Of a DNA stretch of 64,000 nucleotides, positions 16,647-26,116 are shown piece by piece. The stretch's first letter is position 1, and each line of letters starts with the position of its first letter. The notes beneath the pieces are model-generated. The model did not search any database and was not told the origin of the DNA. It saw only the letters and a program-made list of their open reading frames with translations. The stretch is from Bradyrhizobium sp. OK095 (lineage in GTDB: Bacteria; Pseudomonadota; Alphaproteobacteria; Rhizobiales; Xanthobacteraceae), in the NCBI RefSeq assembly GCF_900109945.1, contig NZ_FOBX01000018.1:62001-126000 (forward strand), written 5' to 3'. Position numbers and translations under genes: made by a program.

Positions 16647-17756
16647 ATGCCAGACGACGACAATTCACCAATCTCGGCGCGCGCGGCGAAGCAACTCTTC
16701 GCCGGGCTCAAAAGCGCACCGGCGCTCGTGCTCGCGGTCTCAGGCGGGCCCGACTCGGTCGCGCTGATGTGGCTCGCCGCGCGCTGGCAGCGCGGCCTCG
16801 CACGCGGCCCTCTTCTCACCGTCGTCACAGTCGATCACGGCCTGCGTCCGGAAGCGGCGCGTGAGGCGCGCGAGGTCAAGCGGTTGGCGACCGGGCTCGG
16901 ATTGACGCACCGGACCCTGCGCTGGCGCGGAGCGAAGCCGAAGACCGGATTGCCGGCAGCGGCGCGCGACGCCCGTTACAGTCTGCTCGCAGAGGCCGCA
17001 CGCAAGGTGGGCGCGAGCCATGTGCTGACCGCCCACACCCGCGACGATCAGGCCGAGACCCTGCTGATGCGCCTGCTCCGCGGCAGTGGCCTTGCCGGGT
17101 TGTCGGCGATGGCGCGCCTCACGGAGCGCGACGGCATCGTGCTGGCGCGTCCGCTGCTCGATGTCCCGAAGTCCCAGCTGATTGCGACGCTCAAGCGGGC
17201 CAGAATCGCCTTCGCCGACGACCCCACCAACCGCGACACCGCCTTCACCCGGCCGCGGCTGCGCGCGCTGTTGCCGCAGCTCGCGGCCGAGGGCGGCGAT
17301 AGCAGGAGCCTTGCGCGGCTCGCGACGCGGTTGTCGCGCGCCAATGCGGCGGTCGAGGTGCTGGTCGATGGCGCCGAGCGCTTCCTCCGTTTGCGGGATC
17401 GCGGCGATGCGCCGCAGGCGGGTGGTCGCAGCTTCGAGGCCCAAACCGTCTTCGAGGCCCAAACCTTCTTCGACGCCAAAGCCTTTGCCCTCCTGCCGGA
17501 GGAGGTCCGGCTGCGGCTGCTGCTGCGGGCCGTTAATGCCTTCGGCCACGAAGGGCCGGCGGAACTCGGCAAGGTCGAGACCCTCCTGGCCGCGCTCGAT
17601 CAGGCCATGAACCAGCCAACCACCGCGGGTCCCGGTGCGCCCGCAAATGGCCGTGCGATCTTGAAGCAGACTCTGGCCGGAGCCTTGATCAGCCTAGCCG
17701 GGGGGCGTATCCACATCACGCCTGCGCCGGCCCGGCGGTCCCCAAGGGACCTATAA
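16647..17756 (+). CDS. tilS: tRNA(Ile)-lysidine synthase TilS
   Basis: A 369-residue N-type ATP pyrophosphatase that converts cytidine 34 of the CAU tRNA(Ile) to lysidine, so that it reads AUA and is charged with isoleucine. The PP-loop SGGPDS is at residues 32-37. Further family motifs include DHGLRPEAAREA, AARDARYSLL, LTAHTRDDQAETLLMRL, RGSGLAGLSAM, RPLLD and DPTN...RPRLR. The C-terminal part is short and diverges from E. coli TilS; it contains a small duplication (two FEAQT units near residue 270). The essential gene sits between cpoB and ftsH, a common order in this group. Confidence 0.95.
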   Translation: MPDDDNSPISARAAKQLFAGLKSAPALVLAVSGGPDSVALMWLAARWQRGLARGPLLTVVTVDHGLRPEAAREAREVKRLATGLGLTHRTLRWRGAKPKTGLPAAARDARYSLLAEAARKVGASHVLTAHTRDDQAETLLMRLLRGSGLAGLSAMARLTERDGIVLARPLLDVPKSQLIATLKRARIAFADDPTNRDTAFTRPRLRALLPQLAAEGGDSRSLARLATRLSRANAAVEVLVDGAERFLRLRDRGDAPQAGGRSFEAQTVFEAQTFFDAKAFALLPEEVRLRLLLRAVNAFGHEGPAELGKVETLLAALDQAMNQPTTAGPGAPANGRAILKQTLAGALISLAGGRIHITPAPARRSPRDL

Positions 17757-17874
17757 AGGGACGTGAAGGGCGGACCATGACACCGGCCGTTTCCGCTGTA
17801 CCGCGTCAGGACACCTTAACCAGGCAGGAAAAACCCCGGCCAGGTCGCCATTATTTCAGCGGGAATCGCTCTAA

Positions 17875-17932
17875 GATGGGATAAATAGTCCCATCCCGTT
17901 CCCTTGGCAGCGACCGGGACTGCACCTAAATT
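17875..17932 (+). promoter_or_regulatory. Likely ftsH promoter with adjacent palindrome
   Basis: TTGGCA (17904-17909) and TAAATT (17927-17932) are separated by 17 bases, a good housekeeping promoter match about 90 bases before ftsH. Just upstream, GATGGGA-N7-TCCCATC (17875-17895) is a perfect inverted repeat that could bind a regulator or form the end of the tilS transcript. Confidence 0.55.
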
Positions 17933-18021
17933 GTATGCGTCTAATGATGAGGATTCCTTGGGGATTTCCTCGTATGCCCAAGGATTAGGGCCGCGATCCG
18001 CGCGACCACGAAGGAAGATCG

Positions 18022-19947
<1,926 letters not shown>

Positions 19948-19960
19948 CCGCCCGCGTCTC

Positions 19961-20380
19961 ATGGCCGGCTATTCCGGCAAACCGTTAGTGCAAAAGCTCG
20001 GCATCAAGCCGGGCTTTTGTATTTTTGTGGATGGTCTCTCCGTTGCCTATGGCGACATTGTTGGTGAGTTGCCTGATGGCGTCAGTCTCGCAAAGACCGC
20101 CAAGGCGCCGCTCGACATGGTGCATGTCTTCGCGGCCGAGGCCAAAGGCCTCGCTGCAAAACTGCGCAGCTACCGCAAGACGATCGCGCCCGACGGAATG
20201 ATCTGGGCGTCATGGCCGAAGAAGGCGTCTGGCATCGTGACCGACGTGACGGAGACGCTGGTGCGCGAGACCGCGCTTGCCAACGGCCTCGTCGATATCA
20301 AGGTCTGCGCCGTCAACGAGGTCTGGTCCGGCCTGAAGCTCGTGATCCCCGTCAAGGACCGCGTCAAGGCGGCGAAGTAG
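19961..20380 (+). CDS. DUF3052 family protein
   Basis: A 139-residue small cytoplasmic protein of the DUF3052 family. It opens MAGYSGKPLVQKLGIKPGF, typical of the family, and later shows DGMIWASWPKKASG and VTETLVRETALANGLVDIKVCAVNEVWSGLKLVIP. The function is unknown; the fold is probably alpha/beta. It starts 13 bases after the ftsH stop and is likely co-transcribed, although its link to proteolysis is not shown. Upstream in-frame starts lie within ftsH. Confidence 0.85.
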   Translation: MAGYSGKPLVQKLGIKPGFCIFVDGLSVAYGDIVGELPDGVSLAKTAKAPLDMVHVFAAEAKGLAAKLRSYRKTIAPDGMIWASWPKKASGIVTDVTETLVRETALANGLVDIKVCAVNEVWSGLKLVIPVKDRVKAAK

Positions 20381-20473
20381 CACCGGCTTCGTAGAGTGGG
20401 TAAAGCATAGCGCGCCCACCATTCAACAGCGCGTCCGGGACCCGAGAGGAAAGCGCGCCGGTGCCGCAAACTC

Positions 20474-20560
20474 CGTCATTGCGAGCGCAGCGAAGCAATC
20501 CAGAAATGTATCTGCGGAGGCAGTCTGGATTGCTTCGTCGCTGCGCTCCTCGCAATGACG
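20474..20560. repeat. Palindromic repeat (CGTCATTGCGAG type)
   Basis: The left arm starts CGTCATTGCGAGCGCAGCG and the right arm ends TCGCAATGACG. They are near complements of about 31 and 37 bases (20474-20504 and 20524-20560) around an ATGTATCTGCGGAGG-containing loop. This is a frequent dispersed palindrome of Rhizobiales. Single-arm fragments of it occur at about 22967-22976 and 25994-26006. Confidence 0.75.
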
Positions 20561-20590
20561 ACGTTGATGGAGTTGCTCCCGAAACCCCGG

Positions 20591-20730
20591 TCTCGTGCCC
20601 CGGACGCAACGCAGCGCCCCTCGGCGGTGCGCTGCAGAGCCGGGGCCCATGTCTCCGCATCCTATTGTGTGGCTTTCTGGGTCCCGGCTCTGCGCAGCAA
20701 CGCCAAGAGCGTTGCAGCGCGTCCGGGACA
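20591..20730. repeat. 140-bp palindromic repeat, copy A
   Basis: It starts TCTCGTGCCCCGGACGC and ends GCGCGTCCGGGACA, so the ends are inverted. Inside lie CTGCAGAGCCGGGGCCCA and TGGGTCCCGGCTCTGCGCAGC, again inverted. A second copy in the opposite sense occupies 23004-23143. Together they flank the hydrolase and binding-protein genes. Confidence 0.75.
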
Positions 20731-20745
20731 GGCACCGTGCCTTTG

Positions 20746-21615
20746 TTACTTCGCCCCTGCTCCCGACCTCTTACCGCCACGCTCCAGAAAACGCAGCACA
20801 TCATCATTGAACTGCTCCGGGTCCTGCAGGAACGAGAAGTGACTGACCTCAGGCTGGATCAAGAGGCCCGCGCCCGGAATGCTCGCCGCCATGAACTCGG
20901 TGTTCTCGCGCTTGATCGCCTCGTCGTGGTCGCCGTCGACGATCCAGGTCGGGACTTTGATCGCGGCGAGGTCGGAGGCCGTCCATTTCGGTTGGCTCTC
21001 CCACATCCTGGTGATGTCAGCGACAAAACCCTGGTACTCTGTCGGCGTCGGCGAGAGCCGCTTGTACTCCTTGCCGGCTCTCGCGATGTAAGCGTTGAAG
21101 ACGTCGCTTGACGCAATATCGGCAACGCCTGACGGATCCGAGTTGGCCGCGAAGGCGAACAGTCTGCTCACCCGCTCCGGGTGCTTCATCGCGATGTCGA
21201 GGCCGATGATCGCGCCATCGCTCCAGCCGACGATCGCCGCCTTCTTGATCTCCAAGTGATCGAGCAGCCCGATCACGTCCGAAGCCATCAGATCGTAGCC
21301 ATAGGGCTCCCCATTGCGGCTGCTGTGCCCATGCCCGCGGCTCTCCATGACGATGACCTGATAGTGCCGTTGCAGCGCACGGACCTGATGACCCCAGTAG
21401 TTGGCGTTGGCGAGGCCGCCATGCAGCAACAGCACGGGCTCGCCGCGGCCGAACATGGCGTACCAGATCTTCACGCCGTTGACGGGGGCGAGGCCGCTTT
21501 GCGTCGCCTTGGGTAATGTCGGCGTCGGCGGCAGGTTCAGCCATTGCGGCGCCGCATGCGCGGTGTTGATTGAAATCGTGACGAGACACGCGACGAAGAG
21601 ATTGCGAAGCAGCAT
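20746..21615 (-). CDS. Secreted alpha/beta hydrolase
   Basis: A 289-residue enzyme with a signal peptide (LLRNLFVACLVTISINTAHA). The alpha/beta hydrolase fold has the oxyanion segment LLLHGGLANANYWGHQ, the nucleophile elbow GWSDG (Ser), the acidic residue in VDGDHDEAI, and the catalytic His in EVSHFSFLQ. The residues support an esterase or peptidase-like activity, but the substrate is not identifiable; it resembles the broad proline iminopeptidase/BioH group. The ATG at 21615 follows AAAGGCG and gives a complete signal peptide. It is divergent from the binding-protein gene, with about 125 bases between starts. Confidence 0.88.
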   Translation of the reverse strand: MLLRNLFVACLVTISINTAHAAPQWLNLPPTPTLPKATQSGLAPVNGVKIWYAMFGRGEPVLLLHGGLANANYWGHQVRALQRHYQVIVMESRGHGHSSRNGEPYGYDLMASDVIGLLDHLEIKKAAIVGWSDGAIIGLDIAMKHPERVSRLFAFAANSDPSGVADIASSDVFNAYIARAGKEYKRLSPTPTEYQGFVADITRMWESQPKWTASDLAAIKVPTWIVDGDHDEAIKRENTEFMAASIPGAGLLIQPEVSHFSFLQDPEQFNDDVLRFLERGGKRSGAGAK

Positions 21616-21739
21616 GACGCGCCTTTCTGTCCGACAAACCCCTCCGCCATAATGATTGGAGTTCGCCGCGATGTCATGGCATGTTGTCCTCAAATAAAGG
21701 TGCGGCCCGACCGCATCAATATCAGGGGAGGGAAGGGCG

Positions 21740-22945
21740 ATGCGCTTTGCGACGGCATTGGGCGCGCTTGGCGCCGTTTCATTTGTAACATTGTCGAGTG
21801 CTTCCATTGCAGCCGAGATGCGCGGCGTCACCGCGACCGAAATCAGGATCGGCCAGACCATGCCGTACAGTGGCCCGGTGTCGGCCTTCGGTGCGCTCGG
21901 CAAGGGCGAGGTCGGCTATTTCAAGATGCTGAACGAGAAAGGCGGCATCAACGGCCGCAAGGTCAACCTGATCTCGCTCGACGACAGCTACGCGCCGCCG
22001 AAATCGGTCGAGCAGACCCGCAGGCTGGTGGAGAGCGACGAGGTCGCGCTGATCTTCTCTTCGATTGGCACCGCCCACAACACGGCGATCGCAAAATATC
22101 TCCAGTCCAGGAACGTGCCGCAGCTCTTCATCGGCTCCGGCGCCTCGAAATTCGCCGACATCGCGCAATATCCGCAGGCGACGATGGGCGTGCAGGCGCC
22201 GTTCCGTTACGAGGCGCGGCTCTATGCGCGCTACGCACTGGCGAAGAACCCGAACGCGAAATTCGCCGTGATCTCGCAGAACGACGATTACGGCCGCGAC
22301 TATCTCGCCGGTCTCAAGGACGTGCTCGGCGAGAAATACGATAGCGTCGTGACAGGCGCGACCTACGAGATCCAGGATCCCACCATCGATTCCCAGATCG
22401 TGAAGTTGAAAGCGTCAGGCGCCGATGTGTTCGTGATCGCGGCGACACCGAAATTTGCAGCCCAAGCGATCCGCAAATCCTTCGAGATCAACTGGCGTCC
22501 GATGACGTTCCTGTCCAACGTCGCAGTGTGGGTCTCGACCGTGATGGAGCCCGCAGGGCTTGAAGCCGGCACCGGCATCATCTCGACCGCCTATGTGAAG
22601 GACCCCGACGATCCCGCCTGGAAGGACGATGCGGGTGTGAAGGGCTGGCGCGAGTTCATGACGAAGTATGTGCCGGAGGCAGACCAGCACGACACCAACT
22701 ACGTCAATTCCTACAACAGCGCGATGGCGCTGGAAGCGGTGCTGAAGGCCTGCGGCGACGACCTCTCGACCGAGAACATTTTGAAGCAGGCCTACGCCAT
22801 CCGCGATCTCGAATTGCCGATGCTGCTGCCGGGCATCAAGGTCAATACTGGCACGACCGACCACGTCCCGGTCGACCAGATGCAGTTCATGCGCTTCAAC
22901 GGCAAGAGCTGGGAACGCTTTGGCGAGTTGCAGACGGGGAATTGA
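21740..22945 (+). CDS. ABC transporter substrate-binding protein (branched-chain amino acid type)
   Basis: A 401-residue periplasmic binding protein of the Leu/Ile/Val (type I fold) family. It carries a signal peptide (FATALGALGAVSFVTLSSASIAAE), then the family opening VTATEIRIGQTMPYSGPVSAFG. KGEVGYFKMLNEKGGINGRKVNLISLDDSYAPPKSVEQTRRLVE and the central NDDYGRDYLAGLKD also match. In Bradyrhizobium such proteins are abundant and often bind aromatic acids or amino acids. No permease or ATPase gene is adjacent, so it is an orphan, perhaps sharing a transporter elsewhere. A strong AGGGGAGGG site precedes the ATG. Confidence 0.92.
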   Translation: MRFATALGALGAVSFVTLSSASIAAEMRGVTATEIRIGQTMPYSGPVSAFGALGKGEVGYFKMLNEKGGINGRKVNLISLDDSYAPPKSVEQTRRLVESDEVALIFSSIGTAHNTAIAKYLQSRNVPQLFIGSGASKFADIAQYPQATMGVQAPFRYEARLYARYALAKNPNAKFAVISQNDDYGRDYLAGLKDVLGEKYDSVVTGATYEIQDPTIDSQIVKLKASGADVFVIAATPKFAAQAIRKSFEINWRPMTFLSNVAVWVSTVMEPAGLEAGTGIISTAYVKDPDDPAWKDDAGVKGWREFMTKYVPEADQHDTNYVNSYNSAMALEAVLKACGDDLSTENILKQAYAIRDLELPMLLPGIKVNTGTTDHVPVDQMQFMRFNGKSWERFGELQTGN

Positions 22946-23003
22946 TTGCCGGACGGGGAGCCGCGCTCGCAATGACAAGGGTTTGCGGCGATGGCTCGCG
23001 TCC

Positions 23004-23143
23004 TCTCGTGTCCCGGACGCGCTGCAACGCGTGAGCGTTGCTGCGCAGAGCCGGGACCCAGAAGGCCATGCAGGCCGCTGTGTGGGCCCCGGCTCTGCAG
23101 CGCACCGTCGAAGGGACGCTGCGCTGCGTCCGGGGCACGAGAC
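23004..23143. repeat. 140-bp palindromic repeat, copy B
   Basis: It starts TCTCGTGTCCCGGACGCGC and ends GCGTCCGGGGCACGAGA. The inner parts GCGCAGAGCCGGGACCCAGA and GGGCCCCGGCTCTGCAGCGC match copy A (20591-20730) in reverse complement. It occupies most of the 398-base gap after the binding-protein gene; nothing else is seen there except repeat fragments before and the next gene's leader after. Confidence 0.75.
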
Positions 23144-23343
23144 CTCGCTGCCGATCTCTACGCACGCGGCGTTGGTGCATCATCCGCCGCATTCCCCAAA
23201 CAAACGACTCTTTCCGGATTTGAACGACCGGATTGCGCTGATGGACAGTCCATGCGCGCAACGAGCTTGTCCCGCACACCGTGTCGATCCACTTCCTGCC
23301 GCACCGGCCGCACGTTGCACCGGGCCCATGATGGAGATCGACC

Positions 23344-23670
23344 ATGACTGGACTTAGAACTCTCGCTGCCGCGGCTTTGTTGTCGGCCCTGACTGCAACC
23401 ACCGCTTACGCCCAATCCGGCTTTGCGAGCAGCCATCCGGGTGCGTACGAGGCGGAGAACCCCGATCGCAACCTGAATGGCACGCTGACGCCGGCCGGTC
23501 GGCTCGGCCTCGAATTGCCGGATGGCGCAGCGCCTGTGCAAGGCGTGGACAACGCCCTGGCCCGCGCGGATGACGCTATGTCGCGGTCCTGCTCCGAGCG
23601 CTATCGTTCCTTCGATCCGGCAACGGGTACCTATCTCGGTCTGGACGGCAGCCGCCATCCTTGCAGGTAA
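23344..23670 (+). CDS. Small secreted protein with BA14K-like C-terminus
   Basis: A 108-residue exported protein. The signal peptide (TGLRTLAAAALLSALTATTAYAQS) is followed by a polar region. The C-terminus reads CSERYRSFDPATGTYLGLDG...HPC, which matches the conserved ending of the BA14K family. In Brucella this family comprises immunoreactive envelope proteins with lectin-like activity. The two Cys residues could form a disulphide. GGAGA precedes the ATG. The function here is unknown; a cell-envelope role is inferred. Confidence 0.75.
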   Translation: MTGLRTLAAAALLSALTATTAYAQSGFASSHPGAYEAENPDRNLNGTLTPAGRLGLELPDGAAPVQGVDNALARADDAMSRSCSERYRSFDPATGTYLGLDGSRHPCR

Positions 23671-23704
23671 CGAGACGCGCCTGCAGCTCCGACGAAAGTG
23701 CGTT

Positions 23705-23745
23705 CCCTCCCCCCTTGCGGGGGAGGGCCAGGGAGAGGGTTAGCC
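23705..23745. repeat. GC-rich hairpin repeat
   Basis: CCCTCCCCC (23705-23713) pairs with GGGGGAGGG (23719-23727), followed by CCAGGGAGAGGG. This is a common intergenic hairpin type in rhizobia. It lies between the converging BA14K-like gene and the polytopic membrane protein gene and may help end both transcripts. Confidence 0.6.
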
Positions 23746-23787
23746 CAGGAAAAGGTGCAGATCGTCGATGCACCGAAAGCCGCGTCC

Positions 23788-25275
23788 TTACTTCGACGTC
23801 GCCGCCGCCCCGTCCGCGCTGTCCCGCACATGGATCACCGCGATATCATCCGTATAGATTCGCTTCCAGCCCTTGAGGTGATCGAGGATCTGGGGACCCG
23901 GAGAATCCGCTCCCAGCAGCGTTGCGTCGATCTTGTGCTCGTCGAGCAGGCCGGGGAGCAGCGCGGGCTTGCGTCCCTCGGTCGCGTTGAAGAAGTCCAT
24001 CACGAATTTTTCGCCATAGAGCTCGGCGCGGCCGTCGACGAAGACCGGGATGTCGCGCGCGATCAGATAGCCGCCGAATTTGTAGGCGTTGAAGATGCGC
24101 TGCGCCCCACGCTTCTCGAGCAGGTCGAGCGCCGCCACCGGCGTCTGGTCCATCGTGAAGTTGAAGCGATGATGCGACATGAAGAGCGAGGTCGAGGTCC
24201 AGGCCGCGGCCACGATCATCAGCGCGCCCGTTGCGGTCACGTAGCGGGCGGGCCAGTTCGCCTCGCCTTGTGCATCCGGCTGCTGCAGCGGGAATCTTTC
24301 GCCAAGCGGCTTGGCCAGCGCCAGCGGCACCAGGAAAGCGAAGGCCTCGATGCTCCTGACATGGCTGAGCGCCATCCAGGTCAGCAGCAGGATCAGCAGT
24401 ATGCGCGGTGGCGACAGCGTCAGGCCGCGATAGAGCCCGAGCGCGATCAGGCCGAACAGCGCGCCTTCGAACGCGTTGAAGGATGCAAAATTCACCGGCG
24501 ACCATTCGGAAATCACCGTCAGCAGCTCGCCGAGATTGAGGATGTTGGTCGCACCCAGCAAAGTGCGCCAGCCATAGGGCGTGGCGCAGCACGCGGCCAG
24601 CGCCGCGACACCGAACAGGAACCAGCGCAGCAGCAGCCGGACCTGTTTGTCGGATTCGAGGCCCCACAGCGCCACGAACGCCATCGGGCCGATCAGCGCG
24701 AGGCCCAGCACGAAGCCGCCATGTAAATTCGCCCAGAGCGACATCAGCGGCAGAAAGGTCCATGACGGCGTGCCCCTGCGATCGGCAGCAGCCATCAGCA
24801 TGCCGACCCACGCGACCATCACGGGCAACGCCAAGATATGCGGCCGCGCCAGGATGTGATGCAACGACAGCACGACGGCGAGCATCGCGAACAGCATTGA
24901 GCGCGGCATCTCCAGATGCGCGTCGAGCAGGTCGACGAGGATCGCCGCCGACAATGCGACCGCGAGCGCGGTGAGGATCACCGGGCCGGCCCAGCTCCAT
25001 TGCGTATAGGAGAGAGCGAACGCGACCTGCGACAACCACGAGGTCGAAACCCAGGGCGCACCCGGCCGCGTGAAGGAATAGAAGTCGGTATAGGGAAGGG
25101 CGTGGTGATCGAGGATCCATTGCCCGATCTTGATCTGCCAGAACGAGTCGGAGTCCTGAAGCAAGGTGTCGCCGACATAGAGGAAGAAGAGATAGGCGCC
25201 CGCACCGACGCAGAGCGGCACCAGCGCTCGCGCGCGGCTCTGCACCGCGATGCTATTGGCAAAGGAGAGGGACAT
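23788..25275 (-). CDS. Polytopic membrane protein, possibly GT-C-like glycosyltransferase
   Basis: A 495-residue protein with about ten membrane helices and a C-terminal soluble part (about residues 380-495). An N-terminal loop after the first helix carries DTLLQDSDSFWQIKIGQWIL and HHALPYTDFYSFTRPG. Acidic residues in this position resemble the catalytic loop of GT-C glycosyltransferases, but I do not see a firm family signature. The C-terminal part has RIFNAYKFGGYLIARDIPVFVDGRAELYG, seen in related uncharacterised membrane proteins. The start MSLSFANS at 25275 is preferred because GAGG lies just upstream. No sugar-pathway genes surround it. Confidence 0.75.
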   Translation of the reverse strand: MSLSFANSIAVQSRARALVPLCVGAGAYLFFLYVGDTLLQDSDSFWQIKIGQWILDHHALPYTDFYSFTRPGAPWVSTSWLSQVAFALSYTQWSWAGPVILTALAVALSAAILVDLLDAHLEMPRSMLFAMLAVVLSLHHILARPHILALPVMVAWVGMLMAAADRRGTPSWTFLPLMSLWANLHGGFVLGLALIGPMAFVALWGLESDKQVRLLLRWFLFGVAALAACCATPYGWRTLLGATNILNLGELLTVISEWSPVNFASFNAFEGALFGLIALGLYRGLTLSPPRILLILLLTWMALSHVRSIEAFAFLVPLALAKPLGERFPLQQPDAQGEANWPARYVTATGALMIVAAAWTSTSLFMSHHRFNFTMDQTPVAALDLLEKRGAQRIFNAYKFGGYLIARDIPVFVDGRAELYGEKFVMDFFNATEGRKPALLPGLLDEHKIDATLLGADSPGPQILDHLKGWKRIYTDDIAVIHVRDSADGAAATSK

Positions 25276-25370
25276 GCCGCCTCGTCGTCCTGCTTGTTCT
25301 TGTCGGTTGGCGGGCTGCATCAGACCATAGCGGTCATAACTTCGAGTAAATCGGCGGGCGAGAGCGTTTT

Positions 25371-25458
25371 CGAGCGAAGTGGATGCCGGTTCGCGCCAGG
25401 AAAACGCGACAAAACAAAAATCCAGAGCCCGGTTCCGATGATCGGAACGGGGCTCTGG
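25371..25458. repeat. Dispersed repeat of about 90-100 bp, copy 1
   Basis: It begins AGAGCGTTTTCGAGCGAAGT and continues GGTTCGCG, GAAAACGCG and CAAAA. It ends in a hairpin (CCAGAGCCC...GGGGCTCTGG with inner GTTCCGAT/ATCGGAAC). The same order of blocks is found at 60308-60410. It lies in the gap upstream of the Flp pilin gene. The rest of the gap (25459-25664) is A/T-richer and probably holds the pilin promoter. Confidence 0.75.
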
Positions 25459-25664
25459 TTGCTGTGTGATGTCCCGACAATTTAACGGATTGTTTTTAAT
25501 TTCGGTTTACCATCGCCGAATACACGCAAACCGCTCGGTGTTTACGCAGTCGAATTAACTGCGGCGCAATTCTTTGCAACTACGTTCGGTTCCATGGTCG
25601 GGCGGCGCTGGGAAGCCGAAAAGACCAGATCAGTTGTAGCCTCGTGTACCTTTTTGGAGCAGTC

Positions 25665-25829
25665 ATGAAGAACCTCGTTGCGCGTTTCCTGAACGATGAA
25701 TCCGGCGCCACCGCCATCGAATACGGCCTGATCGCCGCCGGCATCGCGCTGGCGATCATCACCGTCGTCAACAACCTCGGCAGCACGCTGAACACCAAGT
25801 TCGGCTCGATCTCGGCCAGCCTCAAGTAA
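25665..25829 (+). CDS. Flp family type IVb pilin
   Basis: A 54-residue pilin precursor. The short leader MKNLVARFLNDESG is followed by the conserved ATAIEYGLIAAGIALAIITVVNNLG: prepilin peptidase cleaves after Gly, the Glu at position +5 of the mature form aids assembly, and the hydrophobic helix forms the filament core. The mature protein is about 40 residues. A TTGGAGC site precedes the ATG. The tad/cpa assembly genes are not in this window, so this is a separate pilin gene. It is followed by a strong terminator and is likely a single-gene transcript. Confidence 0.93.
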   Translation: MKNLVARFLNDESGATAIEYGLIAAGIALAIITVVNNLGSTLNTKFGSISASLK

Positions 25830-25851
25830 GAGCTGACGAAGCCAGAGTTTA

Positions 25852-25882
25852 AAGAGCCCCGTCCTCCGACGGGGCTCTTTTC
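25852..25882 (+). terminator. Rho-independent terminator of the pilin gene
   Basis: Perfect 13-bp stem AAAGAGCCCCGTC/GACGGGGCTCTTT (25852-25864, 25869-25881) with loop CTCC and a short T-run (TTTT, 25879-25882). Among the clearest terminators in the window. Confidence 0.93.
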
Positions 25883-25935
25883 GTTTGGGCGGCGGGTTTG
25901 CGAAAAATCTGCTGCGATCCTCGCGATGAGAACCC

Positions 25936-26104
25936 GTAGGGTGGGCAAAGCGCAGCGTGCCCACCGTCACAAGCGCGCGGTAGATAGTCGGCACGTGCGC
26001 TCGCAATGACGAGGAAGCCTTGGCGTACTCGCGGCGTCTATCGCGATTGCGGAGAGATGGTGGGCACGGCGCTGTGCGCCTTTGCCCACGGCAGTTTGCC
26101 TACG
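25936..26104. repeat. Inverted pair of GTGGGC-type repeats
   Basis: GTAGGGTGGGCAAAGCGCAG with CGTGCCCACC (25936-25968) and GGTGGGCACGGCGCTGTGCG with CTTTGCCCAC (26059-26089) face each other. GTAGG and CCTAC lie at the outer ends. A fragment of the CGCAATGACG repeat lies between. A related half (GTAGAGTGGGTAAAGCATAG) occurs at 20392. The pair separates the pilin terminator from the PAP2 gene's 3' end. Confidence 0.65.
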
Positions 26105-26116
26105 ACTAGCGCGCCG

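Noticed and set aside
25420..25458. Hairpin at the end of repeat copy 1 as terminator of the membrane-protein gene
   Set aside because: It lies upstream of that leftward gene, not downstream. It is better treated as part of the dispersed repeat.
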